Shown here: positions 30,381-40,017 of the stretch, one piece after another | How positions within the stretch are numbered: the stretch's first letter is position 1 | Layout: every line of letters begins with the position of its first letter | Source of the DNA: Eutreptiella sp. 'Long Island Sound 2002' | Lineage: Eukaryota; Euglenozoa; Euglenophyceae; Eutreptiales; Eutreptiaceae | DNA: 64,000 nt | Assembly (NCBI GenBank): GCA_964036045.1 | Contig: OZ038385.1 | Coordinates: 58,561,919 to 58,625,918, forward strand | Direction: 5' to 3' | Position numbers and translations under genes: made by a program | Notes under the pieces: generated by a model | What the model was told of the DNA's origin: nothing | The model's database searches: none | Seen by the model: the letters and a program-made list of their open reading frames with translations, nothing else

Positions 30381-31814
30381 AGAGCTTGCCATCTTCCTCG
30401 GTCAGCCCCTTTGGGCACTTCTGCCCGTCGTCAGGGTCGGTCACAGCCCTATACTCGGCCGCAAAGGCCTCAGAGTTGGCGTAATCGTCGGTCCAGTCAT
30501 CCTGGAGGCAAGACTCCGGGAAGAGGTGCTTGTCGGACTCAGCTCCCTCAGGGGCGAGTACTCTGACCGCTCTGCCCATCCTCATTCCGAGGGGGGCATC
30601 CGCAGCCATGACGACGAAGCATTTCACACCCTCCTCCTCCATCAGGCGCTCCATTTCAATGATCCTCTTGGCTTCAGCGGTCTCAGCCTCGTCGCCATGG
30701 GCAGAGATGTCCGTCATGCCCTTGCTGGCGGGATAGGCCCACCTGCTGAGACAGTCCGCCACGGTGTTGTCCTTTCCAGGAATATAAACAACCGTAAGGT
30801 CGAACTTGGCCAAGGTCTCATGCCATCTTGCCCGTCGGGAGGCGGGACCTGAGGGGGTGTCCACGTGCTCCTTGTGCCACGACTGCAGACTCTGATGGTC
30901 GGTGCAGACGGTGACAGGATGGAGGGCTATGTACCCAGCCCATTTCCTGAGAGCCATGACGATGGCATACACCTCCTTTTCTCGGGGCGTCCACGTCCCT
31001 CTCTGGCCTTCCGCCAGGACTCGGCTCCAGAAGGCCACGGGCACGTGCCTCCCATCGTCAAGCACTTGTTCCAACACAGCGCCGACGGCGTAGTCGGAAG
31101 CGTCGGTGCGCAGGACGAACCCTCGGTCGGGATCCACGAGGTGCAGACCCACTGCGGATAGCAGCGCCTGCTTCATCCCCTCAAAGGCACGGTCGGAATC
31201 AGCATCCCTGACCAGAGCCTTCTTGGACCCCTTTTTGGTCTCCTCTCGGTTGCCCTTGAGCATGGTCGTCATGGGGGCTGCATACTCGGCATACATTTTG
31301 ATATACCCCGAGTAGTAGTTGCAGAACCCCAGATACGCCCGTAGCTCAGAAACCGTTTTGGGCTTTTCCCAGTGCTCGATCGCGGCCACCTTGCCAGGTA
31401 TGGGCTTTCGCTGCCCGTTCCCGACTACATGGCCAGCGAAGACCACCTCGCTTACCGCAATGGTGGCCTTGTCACTGCTGCCCGTGAGTTTGTGCCGAAC
31501 CAGAAGGTCCAGCACCCGAGTAACGTCCCTTTCATGTGCCTCCAGGAGCTCCTCGTAGCTCATACTGGGGTCCCCGGAGCCCACCCCGTCAGCCGAAGGC
31601 TGGACAGCACCCACCATCCTGCTACTAGCACCAAACGGCCACAAACATGCTACCCGCACTGTCCAGCGACACCATGCCCCCTGGTCCATCCCCAAACACA
31701 ATGCACCGGAGACCGATGTACCACCAGTCAGACACAGTGACCAGGGCATACCACGCACGTGCTGGCACTGCGGCCCGGCAGCCCTCGACACTCCGTGGCC
31801 CCTGCTGCACCTCA
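30380..31814. repeat. 1,435-bp duplication, right copy (RE1 pol piece plus LINE-like 5' piece)
   Basis: 30,380-31,556 repeats RE1 RT/RNase H coding sequence on the minus strand (ends inside the RNase H-integrase linker). 31,557-31,814 repeats the first 258 bp of the plus-strand LINE-like copy. It then joins abruptly, at a CTCA microhomology, to the RE1 RT N-terminus at 31,815. Confidence 0.9.
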
Positions 31815-32455
31815 ACCCCTCTGGATGAAGTCACGGAGGATCTTCTCCATGGCCTCCTTCCTCTCGGCCCTCAGGGCAAACTCCCGGTGTCGGTACACAC
31901 GGGGGTCCTGCTTCAGGCGTATCTTGGCCTCGCCATACGGTCCACGCACCGCTGGGGGAAACACAGGCTTTCCGCTGAAGAAGGTTTCCCCATACTTCTG
32001 CTTTAGCCTGGCCCTCGATGCCTGGATCTTGGGGCAATCATCGGACTCCGCCTTGGCTTTTCCGTGCACCTGGACCACTGAGCTTACTTGAGGGGTAGCG
32101 ACCCCGCTCGGTTTCGGCTCAGGCGGTCTCCCCAGGTGGCCCAAAGGGCCATCTCTGGTCTTGCCTCAGAATAGATCGCCGTAGGTGGGTGGGTTGCCGC
32201 CAGGCGGCTCGTCCTGGCTGGACATGTGATCCAGCACCCTCTGTACGAAGGTATTCCCATCATAGGAACCGGAGACGATTGAGTCCACTTCCCACCAGGC
32301 TTTGTCCTGGCCTTTGCCCTCACGCTAGTTTCCCCAGTCGTGAAAGGGCTGATCCATATACCCCTGAACCAGATCCAACTCCTCTTCAGTGAGGGGGTCT
32401 TCTGATTCTCCGATGTCAACAGGGGGAACCGCAAAGCATTGTCGCCATGGCTCTG
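31815..32455 (-). pseudogene. RE1 pol: linker and RT N-terminus
   Basis: Downstream part reads RLKQDPRVYRHREFALRAER then KEAMEKILRDFIQRG, the entry to a Ty3/gypsy RT domain. It is cut at 31,815, so the palm domain with its catalytic Asp residues is lost. Upstream, the same frame can be followed through EELDLVQGYMDQPFHDWGN, a TAG at 32,325-32,327, SIVSGSYDGNTF and a TGA at 32,166-32,168, i.e. one decayed reading frame continuing from the protease ORF. The stops are of the CAG-to-TAG and probably CGA-to-TGA type. Confidence 0.7.
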
Positions 32456-33530
32456 CTATGATGCGGTTGACACAGACGAAGTCCGTGGTGTCGGCCATCT
32501 CTGGGGTGGCATGGGCTGTCCCTTAGCGTCCTGATAGACACTCTCTCCAGCCGGTAGGACGACCTTGTTTAAGGTCATGTTGGTCAGTGAGGCTACCCAA
32601 TGTCGGGTACTTTCCTCCTCGGTGCATCCCATAGGAACAACCAGCACTGCCTTGGAGCGGTCCTTGCGAATCTTCGCTATCGCTCTTGGAATGTCCCAAC
32701 GGGGGCAATGGATCCACATCAATCCCTGATGCGGACCCCAGTGCTTCTTCCACGCGGAGTCCTGTGCGCTCCAGTACTTCTCACAAACCCGCAGATGGGC
32801 GGAGGTTCCTGAAGAGAACGCATCCAGGGCCAGATCCGAAGCTCCCAAGTCCGCGACAACTCGGCTCGCCACCTCCGGCATTACGCCGTACTCCTGGTTT
32901 GCAGGACCAGTTGGCTCAGTGTCCAGCGCGGCCACTTCGAGCTGATTGCGTTCGGGGTGGATCCATTGGCATTCCACATGGTGCTCAGGTGACGAAAGCC
33001 ACGAGAGCTGGTCGTCCTGGTACAGGGTCATGGAGGCCTGGGCCGGGAGGACGCCGGAGTCCGTCTCCATCATGAAGTCGTACCCAACGATCATGTCCCA
33101 GTCCATCTCGGCCTCGTAGAAGCGACCGTGCAGGAGGATTTCCTTGCCGAGGTCTGGGCGGCTCAGCTCACGATGGTTCACGAACCGCAGCCCAATGGCC
33201 GCTTCCTTCGTGCCTCCCACCATGTACTGGCTGTTCGCCACCTTCAGCCTGACAGGTTTCCGACTGTCGGTCAGACACTCTGGTGGAAGTAGGCCAGCCT
33301 TGACCAAGCTGACCTGTGCTCCCGTGTCGACCAACACGTCGAAGACCTTTTCCACTTCCCCGCATAAGGCACGGACCTTAAGGTGCAACTGCCGCTCGCA
33401 CCCCACTCGGCGGACGGCGTGCAAGCTCAGGATCTCCGGCCGTTCCAGAAGCTCAACAAGCGACTGGTGCAGGTTGTGGACAATGGGCTCAGGCTGCCCA
33501 TCTGCAGCGTCCAGCTGCGGTCCGGGTGAT
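32456..33530 (-). pseudogene. RE1 protease and methyltransferase-like module
   Basis: The frame is open from about 33,530. Near LVELLERPEILSLHAVRR it enters a retropepsin: VFDVLVDTGAQVSLV holds the DTG active site, and DWDMIVGYDFMMETDSG is the second conserved block. After a linker comes DLALDAFSSGTSAHLRVCEK then WGPHQGLMWIHCPRWDIPRA and AVLVVPMGCTEEES. This D-x-F-(x)n-hydrophobic-xPxW arrangement resembles the N6-adenine methyltransferase-like module found in some DIRS and Ty3/gypsy elements, but the catalytic NPPW-type motif reads HCPRW, so activity is doubtful. The frame shifts near 32,500 (after PPQRWPT), leaving RT in another frame. Confidence 0.65.
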
Positions 33531-33775
33531 CATCCGATACTCTCGGATAGATCTTGAAGTACATCAAACACATTCTTGGTTGCGAAGGACGGACGGGTGC
33601 AAGGGTTCGTGCCTTCACTTGCCCTCACCCCGCCTCCGCGACTGGGTGCCGGACCGGGCCTTCCGCCCGCGGCAGTCCCTTTGTGCTTATCGACTCCCGA
33701 CTGGGATGGTTCGGCGCTTCCCACGTCACCATCCTGCGACCGCCCTAGCTGGGGCCCTTGGCTGCAGGGGCTCCG

Positions 33776-34680
33776 CTAGGGGGCGTCGGTTATGGATGTA
33801 GGGGTGTTCTCCTCCGCATCAACCTCGTTGACGCCCTTCTTCCTTCCCCTTCTAGTCTTCTTGTCCTTGTCCTTGTTCTGGTCATTCTGGTTGTTCTCCT
33901 TGTTCTTGTTGTCCGACCTGGGGACCCAGTTCCTCTTGATCTCCTGGATCTCCTTTGCCAACTCGGTCCCCTGCGACATCAGCTTGGAGAGCTCGTCCTT
34001 GTCCACCTCCACCTTGGCTTCCCGGATACCCGCGGGTGCACGCTTCTTCGACCCGTGCGCCTTCTTGTAGGCCTCCGTGTCAGCCTGGTGGATGGGGCAT
34101 GTTCGGTGGCCATGGTTGAAGCCTTTCTTCCTCCCATAACACACGAAACAGCCCTGAGGGTGAGCTCGTAGGAACTCCCCAAAGGACAGCGGAGGGTCGC
34201 CAATGCGGCGAGGGTCCCTCTTCTCCTTCTTCTTCCAACCCGGCTGCAGGGGCTTCCAGCTTCCCTGTTTGCTCCCCGCGCTCAGGTTGTTGGCCACGAA
34301 GGCACAAACGGCCACTTCGGCGGGCTCATCGTCGTCGTCATCGTCGACAAGAGTCTCATCGCCGCCGGCTCCCGCTGGGTCCATGGCAGCTTCCCCGCCA
34401 GGTCCCTCGCCAACGTAGTTGACGTCGCGGTCGCCGGGCCTCAACCCGCGGGTGTGGTGGAGGTTCCGGTACTCTTTGAGCACCTCCTCTCCAACCCACT
34501 CCAGGATCTCGTCGCAGCTCATCCGCGCCGGGATAGGCTGCAGACGGATGGTCTGGCCGCTCACGTCACACTCGTCAAGGCGCCACATCGCGGTCTTCTC
34601 GCGATCGCCCGAGACGGTGATGAGGAGAGCGTCCAAGCCACCACGTTCGTATGATACTCTTTGAGGAGCATCATCTTGAC
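33776..34680 (-). pseudogene. RE1 gag C-terminal part with zinc knuckle
   Basis: Continuation of gag in a shifted frame. It contains RGLDALLITVSGDREKTAMW-type sequence, an acidic stretch (VDDDDDDEP), and CFVCYGRKKGFNHGHRTC, a C-x2-C-x8-H-x4-C knuckle expected to bind nucleic acid as in retroviral nucleocapsid. It ends in a Lys/Asn/Asp-rich tail (SDNKNKENNQNDQNKDKD). The join to upstream gag is a one-base frame change near 34,645, where KEYHTNVV should lead into GLDALLITV. Confidence 0.7.
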
Positions 34681-36467
34681 CGTGTGGTTGGACTTGGCCC
34701 TCTTGGCTTCCTCCTTGGTGACCCTCTTGATCCATGCTTCCGGCAGCATGGAGAGCAGGCGAGCCTGCTCGTCACCCTCATTCCAATCCCCCACGTTGCG
34801 GCGGAAGAGGGTGTATTGCCCTCGGAAGTCCCGCCAATCCCGTAGGCGGATCTCCCGTCCATCATGCTGAAGCTTGATGGACTTCCACCGCTTGGCAGCC
34901 ACCTGCGGAGCGTCCACCCGCTCCTGCTCGTTGAGCCACTTCTTGGCTTCCTTGAGGGTCTTGATTTTCCCCTCCTTGGTCGCCACGAAGTATAGCTCTT
35001 GGAGCACTTCCGGCAGGCGGTACCTGAACCGTCTGAAGACATATTTCTCTGCATCTGCGGGAGGCATGTCTTCAGTGACGGTCACCCCCCAATCGTCCAG
35101 CTTCTCCAAGAAGCGGTCGAGGTTGAGGGGGTTGCCATCGTACATGGGGGGCTTGATGTCCTTCGAGTCTTCCCACACGGCGGCATCCGCGGCCTTAGAG
35201 ACCATGAACGCCGGCCGCGAGGTCGACCGAGGTTCCCATCGGCCTTGCCCACGGACTCCCATGGCCGCCACGTCCATCTCCTCCATGGAATCCCTGTGGC
35301 TATGCCGCGGTTCCTCCATGTACGCTGAACCCAGATGTTCACGCCGTACTCCTTCCATGTACGCCTCCTCATCACGGCGCCGGCGGCTGCGTTCAGCGGC
35401 CTCCCGTCGTACACCACGCGGCAGGCTAATGTCGAACTCCTCCAGGTCCAGGTCGGGGTCCTCACCTTCACCGACGTCCCATTCCACGTCTCCTCCGGGG
35501 ACCTCATCCCTGAGTCCACCATAACGTCCGCCAACCATGGGGATTGGCTCCGGGTCTGGTGCGGGGCGTCGGGGGCGTACCGGTGTCCGCGGTGGAGCAC
35601 GGCGGGTGTGGTAGTCCGCCCTGAGCCACTCATCACGCCAGTCCTCACTGCCACTGCCGGGCGGCGCGCGCTCGTTGCGGCGGCCCGCGCTGTGGTGAGA
35701 GGGGGCGGTGAGAGAGGGGGCACTGGCGCTGGGGCGACTCCTGGGGGCTCCGCCGGGGGCGTGGGGTCTGCCTGGACCTGGTCCGGGTCCCCAGCCGTCG
35801 TCCGACGAGCCAGACTCCAGGGGTCGGTGGTCGCTGCCGACGCTCCCACGGGCTTCCAGCGCGTCCAGCCTCTGCTGCAGGCCGCTGATGACCTTGTTCA
35901 GCGACCTGGTCTCGCCCCTGGCGATGTCCAGCAGCTTCTGGGTGGCGGTGGCGACCCCAGCGCTCTTGACCATTTCGATCTTGGCGATGTCCAGCTCTCT
36001 CTGCGCGCGCGCGGCGACCCTGGCGATGCGCGTCATCTCGCCCTTGCCAGTGTCTACCTCGCGCTCGAGGAACTGGACCCTCCTGCGGAGGTAGACAATC
36101 CACCGCCAGGTGGTATCCGGGTCGCCGTTCCCTGGAGGGTCGTCGGGGTCTCCAGGGGCTCCTCCAGGAGGGCCTCCGCCAGGTCCGCCCGGTCCAGGGG
36201 GTCCTCCCCCGCCCGGTGGTCCGCCTCCAGGGGGTCCACTTGGTGGGCGTCCACCAGGGGGTCCTGATGGTCCTCCGCCAGGGGGTCCGGGTGGGTCTCC
36301 GCCGGGTCGCCTCGGTGGGTCCGAGGATGGGCGCTTCTTCGTGATGTCGAAGTCCATGTCGTCATCCTCGTCCATGTCGCCCCACCTGGGCGTCTCGGTC
36401 TCGGAAGACTCCGAGCTCCGGTAGGGAGGAGGGGGATCCTCATCCTCACCTTCCGGCTCCATGGGGA
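34640..36467 (-). pseudogene. RE1 gag middle and capsid-like part
   Basis: From the LINE-like junction at 36,467. MEPEGEDEDPPPPYRSSESS opens the repeated segment. A collagen-like Gly/Pro tract (GGPPGPGGPGGGPPG) follows, then a coiled region (RRRVQFLEREVDTGKGEMTR to QRLDALEARG), a Gly/Pro/Arg-rich linker, and a capsid-like block beginning DIKPPMYDGNPLNLDRFLEK with DDWGVTVTEDM, characteristic of Ty3/gypsy Gag, and continuing through LRDWRDFRGQYTLFRRNV. The frame is open upstream into LINE-like sequence to 36,684, but that extension is a junction artefact; the real N-terminus of gag is at 46,208. Confidence 0.75.
36016..36467. repeat. 452-bp target duplication, left copy
   Basis: Matches 44,124-44,575 with only a few substitutions. 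It is RE1 gag sequence on both sides of LINE-like copy 2, in direct orientation, with the LINE tail abutting this copy at 36,467/36,468. Confidence 0.85.
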
Positions 36468-37041
36468 GGTAGGTAGGTAGGTATCTTCGGGAGCTCGGGA
36501 TGCCTCCTTTGACATTGCAGGAAGAAGGTCTTACCAAGGGGACGTCCTGTCCCTCCCACTGCCCTATGTCAGGTGCCTCTTGAGCCGCTCCCGCATGTGC
36601 TTGGGAAGGCATTGTCGCGGCCACCCGGTCCATGTGTCCCAGGTGGGAGGGTGTCCCCACATGTGTCCATGGGTAGGGCCACATGCCCCCTCCTTTGGGC
36701 GGCAGCTCTGGGGGGCTGCCCAGCCGTGTGGAGTATCTCTCACCACGAGGGGTATTGCTCCCGCTTGTCTACGGTACGACCGCCTCACCCTTGTGGCTTG
36801 AGTTGCGGGGCCACTCTGCTTGGCAGGTGACCCCCTCCTGGACTGTGTACCGGCTCGCCTGTCACCGGTTGCTTCCATGGCTCCGGGTGACGTTTGCCAT
36901 GGTCCCCGATGCAGCCTGGCCGGGCTCGGACCAGTGGCCTTGGAGTACCGCTCCAGCCACTGGCCCGGTGGGTCGGCTGGGTCGCCCCAGTGCGTCCGAC
37001 CCATGGAGTATTGGTTCTTTCCTGTCCCTCGGCCGCCCTAC

Positions 37042-37226
37042 GTGTGTGCAGTGTCCTGGGCCGCTGGGCTCCTGTTCACCGGTGTGCCCGCGCGGTTTGC
37101 TGTGGTGCGTCTGCGGTGTCCTGGGCCAGCTGGCTCCTGTTCACTGGTGTGCTCGCTCGGTGTGTTGTGTTGCATGTGCGGTGTCCTGGGCCACTGGGCT
37201 CCTGTTCACCGGTGTGCGTGCTGTGT
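37042..37226 (-). repeat. 65-bp tandem repeat of copy 2
   Basis: The reverse complement of the array at 29,631-29,815; three units beginning, on the minus strand, CACACCGGTGAACAGGAGCC (the middle unit has CACACCAGTG). Confidence 0.85.
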
Positions 37227-37492
37227 GCGGTGCGCGTGTGCCATGGGTGGATGTGTCCCTCTTCCTCCCCCCCTAATGTTCGTTTTTTTTTTTCTGTTTT
37301 TTTTTTTTTTTGAAAAAAGAAAAAGAAAAAACAAAAAAGAGGAAAACAGAGGCGCGCGTACACTGCAGGCACAGGCATGGGCAGCTGGTGCGGCGGTGCT
37401 ATAGCGTTGTGTCCTCTGGCGTGTGTCGCCGGTGCTGTGGCGGCGGTCGCGCCCCAGGGGTGCGGCTCGCGTGTCCTGATGTACATGGGTAT

Positions 37493-37868
37493 GGGTCAGG
37501 GTGGGTTTGGTTAGGTGTCTCTTTGCTTCTGGTGTTGGCTGGTTAGGCGGCTGTGTGGGCTGTGGCTGTGGGCTGTGTCTACGCATTTCCCTCAGCGGGC
37601 CTGGTTTGGAGTCAAGGGTTGACGGTTTCGGGATGTGGCTCGGGTTTGATTTGTGTTGGGGCTTCGGCCCGGTTAGGCTTGGGTCAGGGTGGGTCTGGTG
37701 AGGTCTTTCTTTGCTTCTGGTGCTGGCTGGTTAGGCGGCTGTGTGGGCTGTGGGTGTGGGCTGTGGTTGCGTTGTTCCCTCGGCGGGTTTGGTTAGGAGT
37801 CAAGGGTTAGCGGTTTCGGGGTGTGGCTCGGGTTTGATTTGTGCTTGTGTTCTGGCTCGGTTAGGCGG
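37493..37868. repeat. 188-bp tandem duplication in the LINE-like 3' UTR
   Basis: Units start GGGTCAGGGTGGGT at 37,493 and 37,681. Copy 1 has only one corresponding unit (about 29,156-29,345). The units differ at many positions, so the duplication is not recent. Confidence 0.75.
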
Positions 37869-37966
37869 TTGCGCGGGGCCGGGCGTGTGGGTAGCGGCGT
37901 CCACGGAGTCGTGCGCCCGAGGCGGGTGCGGGGTGGTGCGTGCGGGCCGGCCGTTGGCCGGTGGCC

Positions 37967-38589
37967 TCACTGGGAGTCCCACACGGAGGGGTCGACGGGC
38001 GTGCCGGGGGCGTACGCAGCGTGCAGGTTGGGCAGCAGCGGGCGCACGTGCAGGGCGTCGGCGTGCCCGATGGGGACCTCACTGAGGACCGAGGGGTTGG
38101 CGGTAAGTAGTATGCGATGCCCGGGAGGGGTGGTGGCGGGGAGCGGGAGGATGTCCGCGGCCCGCGACGTGGGGGCGAACACGGCGTGGGTCGGGTGCGG
38201 CCCCGGGAGTGGTGCTGGGGGGAGCGGGACCACAGGACGGCGGTCTACTGTGAGGTGCCAAGTGCCGCGATGGTGGAGGAGCCGGACTAGGGCGATGCTG
38301 TGGCGCAGTGTGTGGGGCTGGGTGCTGGGCGGCGTGGGGACGTGCGGCGGGAGGGGGGGGGGGCGGGGCGGTGGCGTGGGAGGGGGCACGGCGGAGGAGT
38401 GACGTCAGTGACGTGTGTGTCGTGCTGAGGGTGGAGAGGAGCCCACGGTATCGGGCCCGGGTTCGGCGCCTTTGGGCGTAGTGGTGCTCGTTGTCGTGTG
38501 CGTTGGCTTCCTTCGGCGTCCGGTTTGTTTGGTGACTTCTGGGCGGGGCCTGGCGTGGCGCCCCGTGGTGGTGCTGTGCTGGATAACGG
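37967..38589 (-). pseudogene. Copy 2 small downstream ORF
   Basis: Counterpart of 28,438-29,061. An ATG at 38,389 gives 140 aa with the conserved end (LRHSIALVRLLHHR, VFAPTSRAADILPL, NLHAAYAPGTPVDPSVWDSQ). The part between the upstream TAA and the Pro/C-rich tract near 38,345-38,360 is in a different frame here because the C-run length differs. Confidence 0.4.
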
Positions 38590-38591
38590 GG

Positions 38592-40017
38592 TTAGATGGC
38601 GGCGCCGCTGGCCGGGGGGTCAGGCGCGTCGTGTTGTGTGGCGCGCAGGGCTCCTGGGGTGTTGTGGGTGTCGCCGGTGTCGGTGCGCCGACGCTTGTGG
38701 GGTGGTGAGGGGGTGTGTGCGTGCGGGGCTGGGCTTTGGGTGATGTCCCACAGGCGGATGCCGTCTCGCCGCGCTTCCTGGAGGGTCTCCCGCAGGCGCC
38801 TGAGGACGTACGGGTGGTCCTGGGGCGCGGGGAGGTTGAGGGGGTGGACTCCCAGGGGGTGGAGCGCATCGGCCAGCATGGCTTCCCATGCGGCCTGCGG
38901 CATCCACCCCCCCGCCGGCCGGAGGCGGCAGTTCTCCACCGACCCCTTGCGGGGCCGATGGACCAGGCCCTCGAGGGAGGGCTCTCCCCGGGCCCACTTC
39001 CGCAGCTCCCAGAGCTGCGTGTGGGTCCAGCGCTGCCACCACTGTTCCTGGGCGGGCCTGCGGTCTTGGGCGGAGGAGTGGGCGTGGGTGGGTGTGATGG
39101 GGTCGTGGGGGCCGGCGGCGGTGGCGGGCCTGGGGGATTCCTCGTAGTCCTGTTCCGTGGGGGTGCGTGGGGAGTGGGGGTGCACGCGGATGTGGACCCG
39201 CGGGTGTGCGCGTACGGTCTCCGCCTCGGGGTTGGGCGGGGATTCCCGGCGGCGGCGGTAGTGGGGCATGCGCTGCATGTGGGCTGTCATCGGGGGCCGG
39301 TAGGGGGGCGGGGGCGCTGCTGGTGGACCCTGGAGCGGTCCATGGGCCTGGGGTGCGGGCTTTGGGAGGTGGTGGGACGAGGCGCGTCGCGCTTCGGCCG
39401 CGGCGCGCTCCGCCATGAAGGTGGTGGCGGTGGCGTCGGTGACGGTGGGGGGGCCCCGCGCTGGGCGCTGCTGCCTTCGGGCCTGGGACGGCTGGGGCCG
39501 GATGTCGTAGAGGACATCCTGGGGGGGCCGTGCCCGAGCTGCCGTCGTGGCGCCGGGTTTGGGCCTGGGCTTGGGCTTGGCTGCGGGCCGCCCTTTGGCG
39601 GCGGCCTTGGGCTTCGGCTGGGTCGTGGGCATGGGCTTCGCCGGGGCGTGGGCTTTGGCGGCGGTGGGGCTGCTCGCGGTGGGGGCGGGTTTGGAGGCCC
39701 GTTTGGGAGGTGTCCCCCGCGGCCTGGGGGGTGGAGTGCTGGATGAGGACGTGGTGGTGGTGGTGGTGGATGAGGTGGTCGTGGTGGTGGAGGTTGTGGA
39801 GTCGGAGGCGGAGGAGAGGGCCGCGGGAGACGGCGGAGGGTCCCGGGCCTCGGGGGCGGGCGTATGATGCTGGGTCCTGTAAGTAGCGAGAACGCGGGTG
39901 CAGGTTCGGGCATCGGGCGTGTGCGCGCGTTTTCCCTGGTGATCCGTGCGTGCTGGTGCTGGCGTGGCGGTGTTGTCTCGGCTGTGCGGGCACGTGGGTT
40001 ACCCGGGGGGTGGCCAT
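38592..40017 (-). pseudogene. Copy 2 basic Pro/Arg-rich protein, frameshifted
   Basis: Counterpart of 26,962-28,437. The ATG at 40,017 overlaps the end of the upstream ORF exactly as in copy 1. The frame changes near 39,450 (GGGGGGCCCC on the plus strand); the downstream 346-codon frame keeps TQLWELRKWARGEPSLEGLV and the rest of the ordered C-terminus, ending at the same TAA position as copy 1. Confidence 0.5.

Noticed and set aside
34561-36684. A 707-codon gag frame starting in LINE-like sequence at 36,684
   Set aside because: The first about 70 codons are LINE-like 3' UTR and tail read through the junction; the true gag N-terminus is at 46,208.
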